Assembly (NCBI GenBank): GCA_937901015.1
Contig: CALCGQ010000384.1
Location: forward strand, 1-47,903
DNA length: 47,903 nucleotides
DNA from: an uncultured Bacteroidota bacterium
GTDB lineage: Bacteria; Bacteroidota; Bacteroidia; Bacteroidales; F082
Reading direction: 5' to 3'
Shown: positions 9,768-19,100 of the stretch, piece by piece
Layout of the letters: each line of letters opens with the position of its first letter
Numbering within the stretch: the stretch's first letter is position 1
Program-made: the position numbers and the translations under genes
Notes under the pieces: generated by a model
What the model was told of the DNA's origin: nothing
Databases searched by the model: none
Seen by the model: only the letters and a program-made list of their open reading frames with translations

Positions 9768-11216
9768 CTATCCTAATACAATTGATTGTAAATAATAAAC
9801 ACCTGCTCCAGCAAGGTAACCCGCTAAGGCAAGCAAGCTAATTTTCTTCATATACCAAATGAAATCAATCTTTTCAAGTCCCATGGCAGCTACTCCAGCA
9901 GCTGAACCAATAATAAGTATACTACCACCTGTACCAGCACAATATGCTAGGAACTCCCAGAATTTTCCATCTACTACAAAGTCTGCCATAAATCCAACTG
10001 TACCAGCTTCAGCAATCGGATACATACCCATAGCTCCGGCAACTAAAGGCACATTATCAACAATTGCTGAAAGTACACCAATAACAAGGTTTATTGCATA
10101 AATATTTTGCATGTTTTCATATAGCCATTCTGATAAAACATTTAAATGACCAACTGATTGAAGGGCTGCTACAGCAGATAAGATACCTAAGAAAAATAAA
10201 ATTGTAGGAACATCTACTTTTTTTAAGATTCCAATAACGGTAAGCTTTCGTTTATCTTCAAGAGGCTTATTTCTGTGCATAATTTCAGTTGTAAGCCAAA
10301 TAACACCTAAGCCAAATAACATACCTAAATATGGAGGTAAATGTGTAACAGTTTTAAAAACAGGCACAAATAATAATGCACTAACACCCATAATTAAAAG
10401 TAGTTTTCTTTCTCCAGGAGTAGTGAAATCATCTCTTTCCGAGCTATCAAGTACTGGTCTTTCCACTTCTCCTTTTAATGTAAATGTTACAATTAACAGA
10501 GGAACTATCATGGTTACTAAACTAGGGAGTATTACATAGGTAATGATATTGACAGCTGTAATTTGTCCACCAATCCACAACATAATTGTTGTTACATCGC
10601 CAATTGGAGACCATGCACCGCCAGCATTTGCTGCCAGAACAACCATTGAAGCAAAGAACCATCTTGTTTTTTGATCATCAATAAGCTTTCTCAGAAGGGC
10701 AACCATCACAATTGTAGTGGTTAGATTATCTAATGTAGCTGACATAAAGAAAGTTAGAATACTAAGTATCCATAATAATTTAACTTTATTAGTTGTTTTT
10801 ATTTTATCAGTAATTAATTTAAATCCCTGATGCTGATCAACAGTCTCTACAATGGTCATAGCTCCAAGTAGGAAAAATAGGATTTCTGCTATTTCAACCA
10901 AGTGATGCTCAAGTTCGTGTTTTATGAAATGAGACACATGACTGGCACTATCAACAGTACCTTCCCATGCTCTGTTGTAAAAAGCATCATCTACATTGGG
11001 CTTAATGAAATTAAGTACGTCTTGTGCTTTTGCTACCGCAACTCCCCATGAAGGACTTAATCCAAGTTCCAACAAACCAGTTGCGTTTAGAGCGTATAAA
11101 GCCCATAAGATAGTACCTGTTAACAATGCTGAAGCAGCCTTGTCAATCTTTAACGGATGTTCAAGAGCAATCATAGCATACCCTAGAACAAAAATTACTA
11201 ACATTAATATAAACAT
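9768..11216 (-). CDS. nhaD: Na+/H+ antiporter NhaD family
   Basis: Arsenite/NhaD permease-like sequence: FFMSATLDNLTTTIVMVALLRKL, ANAGGAWSPIGDVTTIMLW, IVDNVPLVAGAMGMYP. Confidence 0.9.
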   Translation of the reverse strand: MFILMLVIFVLGYAMIALEHPLKIDKAASALLTGTILWALYALNATGLLELGLSPSWGVAVAKAQDVLNFIKPNVDDAFYNRAWEGTVDSASHVSHFIKHELEHHLVEIAEILFFLLGAMTIVETVDQHQGFKLITDKIKTTNKVKLLWILSILTFFMSATLDNLTTTIVMVALLRKLIDDQKTRWFFASMVVLAANAGGAWSPIGDVTTIMLWIGGQITAVNIITYVILPSLVTMIVPLLIVTFTLKGEVERPVLDSSERDDFTTPGERKLLLIMGVSALLFVPVFKTVTHLPPYLGMLFGLGVIWLTTEIMHRNKPLEDKRKLTVIGILKKVDVPTILFFLGILSAVAALQSVGHLNVLSEWLYENMQNIYAINLVIGVLSAIVDNVPLVAGAMGMYPIAEAGTVGFMADFVVDGKFWEFLAYCAGTGGSILIIGSAAGVAAMGLEKIDFIWYMKKISLLALAGYLAGAGVYYLQSIVLG

Positions 11217-11242
11217 CTCTACATATTTTTAAATTACGGGCG

Positions 11243-11250
11243 CAAAAGTA
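11243..11250 (-). promoter_or_regulatory. Bacteroidota -7 box TAnnTTTG (TACTTTTG) upstream of nhaD
   Basis: CAAAAGTA on + strand 27 bp upstream of the nhaD start; no good -33 TTG at standard spacing. Confidence 0.45.
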
Positions 11251-11274
11251 GAGAATCAATCTGATACTATATAT

Positions 11275-11314
11275 TATAAATATGTAAATATCTGGATATA
11301 ACTACATATTTATA
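11275..11314. repeat. Perfect 12-bp inverted repeat TATAAATATGTA-N16-TACATATTTATA
   Basis: Arms 11275-11286 and 11303-11314; loop contains an inner ATATC/GATAT stem. Confidence 0.85.
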
Positions 11315-11452
11315 GCCTTTCTAAATAACAACCACAGGATTAATACTAAATATCGCAGAGTTATCAAATGGAATATTCTTATCCTACCCAATTGTTACAC
11401 CCTGACTAAGTGAGCATTACAGAATAATGATGATTAATAAAAATGGTCGCTA

Positions 11453-11788
11453 CTAATTTTTATTAGTACCTGTTTTGGGTTTAAAACCTGATTGTTTATT
11501 CTTCCTATCTTCGATAATACGACGAAGGTCATCAATTTCAAAATCGAACCGTTGAGCCATTTCACTAATGGTATATTTTTTTCCTATTCCTTTTTTTATT
11601 CCAAGTTGTGTCCTTAGATAGGGTTCACCAATATTATTAGTCTTTGCTATTTCCATCAATGTCATAGATGTGTCAATTACAGCAACGAAAGCTTCATTTT
11701 GACCTTTGCCTTTATCTGATGGGTCCGTGCTACATGCAACCACAATGGCAACAAATGAAAACAAAATCAATATATTCTTTAATGACAT
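11453..11788 (-). CDS. Small lipoprotein with two helical LysM/HTH-like repeats
   Basis: Lipobox FVAIVVACS; internal MEIAKTNNIGEPYLRTQLGI / ISEMAQRFDFEIDDLRRIIED. Confidence 0.7.
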   Translation of the reverse strand: MSLKNILILFSFVAIVVACSTDPSDKGKGQNEAFVAVIDTSMTLMEIAKTNNIGEPYLRTQLGIKKGIGKKYTISEMAQRFDFEIDDLRRIIEDRKNKQSGFKPKTGTNKN

Positions 11789-11841
11789 AACTATTATTTG
11801 TTTAGATGCTATAATAACATCAGGTTAGATCTATAGGCTTG

Positions 11842-11871
11842 CAAAATTATAAAAACGTAACTAATAACCAA
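11842..11871 (-). promoter_or_regulatory. Bacteroidota-type promoter TTG-N19-TAATTTTG for the lipoprotein gene
   Basis: Minus strand TTG GTTATTAGTTACGTTTTTA TAATTTTG, 53 bp upstream of the ATG. Confidence 0.55.
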
Positions 11872-11926
11872 TTATACTCTTTATTAATCATTGTATACCG
11901 AGTAGAATTCATGAATACATTTTTCT

Positions 11927-11934
11927 TACTTTTG
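11927..11934 (+). promoter_or_regulatory. TAnnTTTG -7 box (TACTTTTG) upstream of tatA-like gene
   Basis: TACTTTTG 22 bp upstream of the ATG at 11957; -33 TTG not found at standard distance. Confidence 0.4.
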
Positions 11935-11956
11935 CCACGTACTAAACGTTATTGAG

Positions 11957-12229
11957 TTGAAGTTATTATTATTTGATTTTGGTGCTGGAGAGATAATGCT
12001 GGTTGTACTGGCTGTTCTCCTTGTTTTTGGCCCTGGGAAGATTCCTGAAATTGCCAGAAACTTGGGGAAATTTATCAATGAAATTAAACGAGCATCGGAA
12101 GATATTAAAACGGAGATAAACCGTGAGGCTGATAGGATTGACCGTGACAAGAGGTTGGATGAATATAAAGCTTCGTTGAAAGATGAATTGGAAAGTCCAA
12201 ACGATAAATCTGAAAACCTATCTCAATAA
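11957..12229 (+). CDS. tatA: Sec-independent twin-arginine translocase TatA/TatB-type
   Basis: FGAGEIMLVVLAVLLVFGPGKIPEIARNLGKFINEIKRA. Confidence 0.88.
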   Translation: MKLLLFDFGAGEIMLVVLAVLLVFGPGKIPEIARNLGKFINEIKRASEDIKTEINREADRIDRDKRLDEYKASLKDELESPNDKSENLSQ

Positions 12230-12356
12230 AATATTAAGAATAGCGTTATTGAATGTGAATTATTGTTGTGATTATTATGGAAACATGGACAATATCAGGT
12301 ATTTTTCAAGATTGTATAATTACAACTAACAAATGCAATAATAAAATGTCATCCTA

Positions 12357-14810
12357 ATGAATAAGTTGTTTTCAATTATATTGATCTTTGGTTTTTTAAT
12401 TGCGATGCCCACTGCAATGAATGCTCAAAGAAACCCTGCAAAAAGTGCCGATGAAGCATTCTCGAAGCAACAGTACTCATTGGCCATTGATAAATATAAA
12501 AAAGCATATACAAAAGTTAAAAAGAACAAAGAGGAGAGGAACAGAATCACTGCTCAGCTTGCTGAATGTTATCGATTAACAGGAAATTACAAACGTGCTG
12601 TAGCATCTTATAAAAGACTCATAAAGAATGAATTTGATAAGCGTAATCCTGAGATAATTCTGCATTATGCTAATATGCTCAAAATAACTGGCAATTATGA
12701 AGAAGCCATAAATCAGTATAATACTTATGCTGAAAGAGCTCCCGAAGATGTCCGTGGTAGGAAGGGTGCTGAAACAACGGCACTTATTGAACAATGGATC
12801 GAAAACCCTTCCAAATATGAAGTAACAAACATTAAGAAAATTAATTCCAGAGAAGCTGATTTTGCACCTTCTTATACAACAGATAATTATAATGAAATTG
12901 TATTCACCTCAACACGTGAAGGTGCTACCGGTAAAGAAACAGATAATTGGACTGATCAAAATTTTAGTGACCTCTTTATAGCTAAAATTGACCGTAAAGA
13001 TGAATGGTCTGAGCCCGTACTCTTCGATGCTACTGAGAGTATTAACAGTAATGCCAATGAGGGTGCTGCAGTTTTTAATGCTAAGTTTAACACAATCTAT
13101 TTCACACGTTGTCCCAATGACCAACAAAAAGAATCAGGTTGCCAGATCTATAAATCGAAACGTACTGGAAGAACCTGGGGAGAACCCGATATGGTTGAAA
13201 TATCAGGAATAGATACACTCTCAACAGTTGGTCAGCCAACTATTAGTGAAGGTGAACTGGTTATTTATTTTTCTGCAAACAGACGTAATGGTCTTGGAGG
13301 TAAAGATATATGGGTAGCATTCAGGGATTCAAAATCTGATGCATTTGGACGTCCAATGAATTTGGGTGATGTAATTAATACACCAGGAGATGAAATGTTT
13401 CCATTTTTAAGAAATGACACTACTTTGTTTTTTGCTTCCGATGGACATGGTGGTATGGGAGGACTTGATATTTTTGTAACAACCATCGATACTTCTGGTA
13501 GCTGGGGTGAACCAAAAAACCTTAAATATCCCATCAATTCTACATTTGATGATTTTGGGATTGTTTTCCATCCAACTGATGAATATGGATTTCTTAGTTC
13601 AAATAGAAAAGGTACTAGAGGTATGGAGGACATTTGGTATTTCATAGAGCCACCATTATTATTTTCTTTATCTGGAACAATTCGTGATGATAGAACCCTT
13701 ATGTCAATGCCCGATGTTAATGTTCAGCTAGTTGGATCAACTGGGCTATCAGTAACAACTCGTACAAATGATGAAGGTTTCTATAGCTTTGGAGAAAGTC
13801 AGTTGGAGCCCAATACAATGTATGAAGTTCTCGTTGCAAAACCGAACTACTTTAATGAAAAAGGAACATTCACAACTGTTGGTGTTGAATTTAGCAAAGA
13901 GTTCGTAAAAGACTTTAATCTACGCCCTATTCCTGCAGAGCCAATAGAATTACCTGAGATTCTCTATGATCTAGCTAAATGGGAATTAAAACCGCAATAT
14001 CAGGATTCTCTTCAAGGACTTATTCAAACTTTACGCGATAATCCAAATATAGTTGTGGAATTGGCAGCTCATACCGATGCACGTGATAGCGACGAAAGAA
14101 ATGATGTACTGTCACAACGTCGTGCACAATCAGTTGTTGACTACCTTATTATCAGAGGAATCGAGCCAGCAAGACTTGTTGCAAAAGGATATGGAGAGAG
14201 AATTCCTTTATCACTTAAAAAGGATATTATCCGTGATGGCTTTCCATTCACAGAAGGTACAACAATGGATGAAGCTTTCATTGAATCATTAACTAACAAC
14301 AGCGAAAAAGAAGCAGCTCATCAGCTAAACCGTAGAACAGAATTCAGAGTATTAAGAAAAGATTACGTTCCTTCGTCAACAAACATTGATCTTGCTACAA
14401 TTAATATAGCGATCAATCCTGAAGATAATGCCATAGTGTTTACTGAGGCGCCCGGAACCGGAACCTATATTTCCATCTGTATAATTAATGGATACAATGA
14501 AGAGTTTGCATTCGATCGTAGTTCTGACCCTATGATATCACTTGATAAAGCAATGGATTTATTAAAATGGGGTGCTATAAGTAAAGAAGACTTTGAAGGT
14601 GACCCTGAAAGGGTACTCGCTAACAACACAATTGCTGATAAATCTTATGTTACCATAAAGGAGATTAACATTGCTAATCAGAAAGTTGAGAATATTAAGG
14701 TACAGGTAAGGCATAAGCTTAACTACGGTTTGGTATTCGGAGACAGGTTAATGAAGCAATTCGGTAAGTATTCCTATAATGTTAAAACTCATAAATTAAC
14801 TATTGAGTAA
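12357..14810 (+). CDS. PorE-like OmpA family protein (TPR + PD40 propeller + carboxypeptidase-regulatory-like + OmpA) with a C-terminal retropepsin-like domain
   Basis: TPRs (AKSADEAFSKQQYSLAIDKYKKAY), PD40 blades (EGELVIYFSANRRNGLGGKDIW), SLSGTIRDDRT..., OmpA motif ELAAHTDARDSDERNDVLSQRRAQSVVDYLI. Confidence 0.88.
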   Translation: MNKLFSIILIFGFLIAMPTAMNAQRNPAKSADEAFSKQQYSLAIDKYKKAYTKVKKNKEERNRITAQLAECYRLTGNYKRAVASYKRLIKNEFDKRNPEIILHYANMLKITGNYEEAINQYNTYAERAPEDVRGRKGAETTALIEQWIENPSKYEVTNIKKINSREADFAPSYTTDNYNEIVFTSTREGATGKETDNWTDQNFSDLFIAKIDRKDEWSEPVLFDATESINSNANEGAAVFNAKFNTIYFTRCPNDQQKESGCQIYKSKRTGRTWGEPDMVEISGIDTLSTVGQPTISEGELVIYFSANRRNGLGGKDIWVAFRDSKSDAFGRPMNLGDVINTPGDEMFPFLRNDTTLFFASDGHGGMGGLDIFVTTIDTSGSWGEPKNLKYPINSTFDDFGIVFHPTDEYGFLSSNRKGTRGMEDIWYFIEPPLLFSLSGTIRDDRTLMSMPDVNVQLVGSTGLSVTTRTNDEGFYSFGESQLEPNTMYEVLVAKPNYFNEKGTFTTVGVEFSKEFVKDFNLRPIPAEPIELPEILYDLAKWELKPQYQDSLQGLIQTLRDNPNIVVELAAHTDARDSDERNDVLSQRRAQSVVDYLIIRGIEPARLVAKGYGERIPLSLKKDIIRDGFPFTEGTTMDEAFIESLTNNSEKEAAHQLNRRTEFRVLRKDYVPSSTNIDLATINIAINPEDNAIVFTEAPGTGTYISICIINGYNEEFAFDRSSDPMISLDKAMDLLKWGAISKEDFEGDPERVLANNTIADKSYVTIKEINIANQKVENIKVQVRHKLNYGLVFGDRLMKQFGKYSYNVKTHKLTIE

Positions 14811-14833
14811 TATCTGTGATTTAACAATCTTCT

Positions 14834-14872
14834 AATGACTAATCTCCAATGACTAATCACCAATGACTAATG
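14834..14872. repeat. Three 14-bp-period tandem copies of AATGACTAAT(C/G)
   Basis: Copies at 14834-14844, 14848-14858 and 14862-14872; the last overlaps the purM start codon. Confidence 0.85.
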
Positions 14873-16039
14873 AGTAATAACCAATCAAGATATATGCAAC
14901 GAGGTGTAAGTGCCTCCAAAGAAGATGTGCATGCAGCTATTGCCAACTTGGATAAGGGTATTTTTCCAAATGCCTTTTGCAAAGTAATTCCTGACATATT
15001 AGGTGGAGATGCTGATTATTGCAATATAATGCACGCTGATGGTGCTGGAACAAAATCATCTTTAGCATACATGTATTGGAAAGAAACTGGTAATCTAGAT
15101 GTATGGAGAGGTATTGCTCAGGATGCCATTGTAATGAATCTTGATGATCTACTTTGTGTAGGAGTGATTGATGATATACTGTTATCATCAACTATTGGAA
15201 GAAATAAAAACCTAATTCCAGGAAGTGTAATTGGAGCCGTTATTAATGGAACTGAAGAGTTTCTTGAGAATATGAGATCCCTTGGAATTGGAATTTATCT
15301 AACCGGAGGTGAAACTGCCGATGTGGGTGATCTCGTACGCACAATGATCGTTGATTCTACTGTTACTGCCAGAATTAAACGTAAGGATGTTATTGAGACA
15401 AATATCCAACCTGGCGATGTTATTGTAGGACTATCATCCTATGGTAAAGCTACCTACGAAGATACATACAATGGTGGCATGGGTAGTAATGGACTTACTT
15501 CAGCTCGACACGATGTTTTTGGTAAGGAACTGGCAGTTAGGTATCCTGACAGTTTTGATCCTATCGTACCAAGTGATCTGGTATATTCGGGCAATATGAA
15601 ACTAACTCAACCAAGTGAAGTAGAAGGTATTGATGTTGGTAGTTTGGTCCTCTCTCCTACCAGGACATATGCACCAGTGATAAAAGTTATACTCGACCGA
15701 TTCCGTGATCAAGTCAATGGAATTATTCATTGTTCAGGAGGAGCCCAAACTAAAGTTCTTCATTTTATTGAGAACCTTCATATCATAAAGAACAATATGT
15801 TTCCCATCCCTCCATTATTTAAGCTTATCCAAGAACAATCAGGCACAAGTTGGGAAGAAATGTATAAAGTCTTCAATATGGGACATAGGATGGAGTTATA
15901 TGTACCTGAAAATATTAGCAAAGATATTATTGAAATATCACAATCCTTTAATATTGATGCTAAAATTATTGGAAGAGTTAGTCAATCTGACAAAAAGCGA
16001 CTTACCATTGATTCAGAATTTGGTCTATTTGAATACTAA
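14870..16039 (+). CDS. purM: Phosphoribosylformylglycinamidine cyclo-ligase (AIR synthase)
   Basis: YMQRGVSASKEDVHAAI, HADGAGTKSSLAYMYWKETG, IAQDAIVMNLDDLLCVG, GGETADVGDLVRT. Confidence 0.92.
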   Translation: MSNNQSRYMQRGVSASKEDVHAAIANLDKGIFPNAFCKVIPDILGGDADYCNIMHADGAGTKSSLAYMYWKETGNLDVWRGIAQDAIVMNLDDLLCVGVIDDILLSSTIGRNKNLIPGSVIGAVINGTEEFLENMRSLGIGIYLTGGETADVGDLVRTMIVDSTVTARIKRKDVIETNIQPGDVIVGLSSYGKATYEDTYNGGMGSNGLTSARHDVFGKELAVRYPDSFDPIVPSDLVYSGNMKLTQPSEVEGIDVGSLVLSPTRTYAPVIKVILDRFRDQVNGIIHCSGGAQTKVLHFIENLHIIKNNMFPIPPLFKLIQEQSGTSWEEMYKVFNMGHRMELYVPENISKDIIEISQSFNIDAKIIGRVSQSDKKRLTIDSEFGLFEY

Positions 16040-16142
16040 TTTATCGTAAGTGCATTAAAACATGTCTCTTTTCTGAAGATTAATCAATCTTTTATATTTA
16101 ACAGCAAACTTTTTTAATAATTTTAACGTCTATATATTAAAT

Positions 16143-19100
16143 ATGGACTTTATGAATTATTTTAAATATATATCTCATTTTATATTATTTACACTGATAA
16201 CTACATCTACATTTCTTGTGGGGCAGAAATCAAACTATAATATAGAGCTAACTAAACAAGATTCAATTTATTCTGCTAATCTACCTATACTAAAGGTACC
16301 AGAAGGTTATAATAAACGCATTGCCTTACCATCTGAGTTAGACAATTCGATTCTTCCATTTATGAGGCCAGCCTTTAACCAACAAGGCTATTGGAACTGT
16401 GGTCAGTGTGCAGGTGTTGCATATAATTTTACATATGAAATAAACTTGGCTCGTGGAGTAATTGGTGATTGGATAGTAAACCAATACTCACAAAACTTTA
16501 CCTACAATTTCATGAATAGGGCCGGTGATTATGGAGTAAGCTATTTCAATAGTTTTGAAGCTATAAAAGCCTGTGGAAATCCAAATTTGGAAGACTATGG
16601 TGGAATGTACAACGTTTTGGGAAAAGGATGGAAATCAAGTTATTCATTGTATGAAAACGCAATGAGGAATAGGATAGTTGATGTATATGCCATTGATGTT
16701 AGTACTCCTGAAGGTTTAGAAACCCTAAAATACTGGTTACTTGACCACATGAATGGTTCTGAATATGGTGGTCTAGCAAATTTCTATTTTGGTTGGGGTT
16801 TCTCAAGTAACCTACCTCCTGAAAGTCCTGACTCAGGATTTCAAGTTGTTCTAGAATCACACCCCATAGCAACACATGCAATGACTATTGTAGGTTTTAA
16901 TGATTCAGTGAGATATGATGTTAATGGTGATGGTAAATTTACCAACAATATTGATCTTAATGAGGATGGTATTCTAGACATGAAAGATTGGGAAATTGGA
17001 GCTGTTAAATATATAAATAGCACAACATACGACGATGGTATCGGATATATGATGTATCGTGTATTGGCATTAGAAAGTGGACATGGTGGTATCTGGAATC
17101 AGCAAGTACACGTATTAAAAGTTGATGCAGAATATATACCTACTGCAAGTGTAAGAGTGAAGCTAAGGCATAATTCCAGAGAAAAAATTAAGCTAATTGC
17201 AGGTATTTCAACGAATTTAGATGATAATTATCCACAACATACAATGGATTTTCCAATTTTCAATTTTCAGGGAGGTGACTACTATATGCAAGGACTTGAG
17301 TTAGATGAAACATATAAAGATATCGAGTTGGCATTAGACATTAGCCCCTTATTTAGTTATTTAGAAGATGGACAGGAAGCAAAATTCTTTATTCAGGTGG
17401 TAGAAAATGATAAGGATAATACGGGAGAAGGTGAAGTACTTTACTATAGTCTCGTGATGGAATTGGATACATTGAACGAAATAGTTTGCCAACAAGTACC
17501 TGTTGATATTACAAACAACGCTATCACAACTTTACAATTAACTAATAATAACTCATTTGATAAAGTAAAAATAATTACGAATGATTTAGCTAAGGTTGAA
17601 GCAGGAATAATATCAGAATTTCAATTGGAGGCTCAAGGAGGTACCGAGCCTTATAAGTGGAGTATTGAAAATCAGTACAACCTGAATGAAGTTAACAATA
17701 GTTTTTCTGAAATAAACCAGACTAAACTTGAGTTTGAAAATAATTATGAAGCATCAACCAGTTTACAATTACCATTTGATTTCCCTTTCTATGGAGACAC
17801 TCTTGATAGTATAACAGTATTTATTGATGGGTTTATTATGTTTGAAGATAAACCATACCCCTACCCATATTTTACCGGTGAAGAATCTATCATTAAAACA
17901 CATAAAATGATTGCACCCTTCATATCAAATCTACTATTGCTAGAAGCAAAAGATGATGGTGTTTGGATTGATAGCAATAGCGAAAGAATCATAATAAGAT
18001 GGAAAGCATCAAGCGAATATTCCTGGGGAGATGAGGTGAATTTCAGTTTAACTTTACGCAAAGATGGAGGCATCGAAACCCATTATGGATCAATGAAATT
18101 TCCAGAGGAGATACATTGGGCATCGGGAGTTTCAGAGGGTGACAAGACGAATTACACTTTGTTAAATACAAATCAGAATCACGAAGAATTAACATACTCA
18201 TCCTTTTCTTATTTAAAATCAAATTTAATACCTGAAGTATTATCCATAACCGAAAACGGTTTGGTTTCTATTATGATAAATGAATCTATCAATAATTATC
18301 CTTTTGTTGTTCAGGTGAAAGATAGAAATGGAATAAGAGATTCAAAAGTATTCAACCAAACGGCTTCTAACTTTTCCGTTAATTTTCAGATAAACAACAA
18401 TGATAAATATGTTGATTATGATGAAATTTCATCAATAAATATGGATATTGAAAATACTTCAAACAAGAATTATAATAATGTCTTCATAAGACTTCATAGT
18501 ACGGATGAATTCTTAACACTTAGTGACTCTATCATTCAAGTGGGTAATTTGGATGCTGGTGAATACATTGAGATTAGTGAAGCTGCAACATTTTCATTTT
18601 CAACAGATGTACCTGACAGGTACAACTCAACCATTGAATGCGAGTTAATTACTGATAATGATATGCTTAGATCAAAAATAACGACTACAGTAAACGCACC
18701 TGAATTTAGGTTTTTATCAAAACAAATACTTGATGGCGATGATGGTGTACTATACCCAGGCGAAACTTCCACTATCAAATTATTAATTCAGAATACAGGT
18801 CATGCCATATCATCAAATGCATTTTCCGTACTTGGTAGTGAGTACAACAAAATTTATATTGATTTTGAAAGGTTAGAATTGGAAAATTTATACCCTGGAG
18901 ACACAATATCAGTATCGTACATTATAGCAGCTAAATTTGCTGTTCCCATGGGGACGTTGGCTACTCTGGATCTTGATATCTATTTGAACAACAAATTAGT
19001 TAATAAGATGACAACTGATATTAGGCTGGGACATATCCCCGTTCTGATATTAGACAGGGATCCCGACTTAACATCAGGTCTACAACTACGCTCAATGCTA

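Noticed and set aside
13265-13645. 126-aa minus-strand ORF inside the PorE-like gene
   Set aside because: Fully antisense to a well-supported CDS with clear domain motifs; no signal or recognisable family in its translation.
16076-16091. AAGATT-AATC-AATCTT hairpin followed by T-rich sequence after purM
   Set aside because: Only a 6-bp AT stem; too weak to call a terminator in AT-rich DNA.
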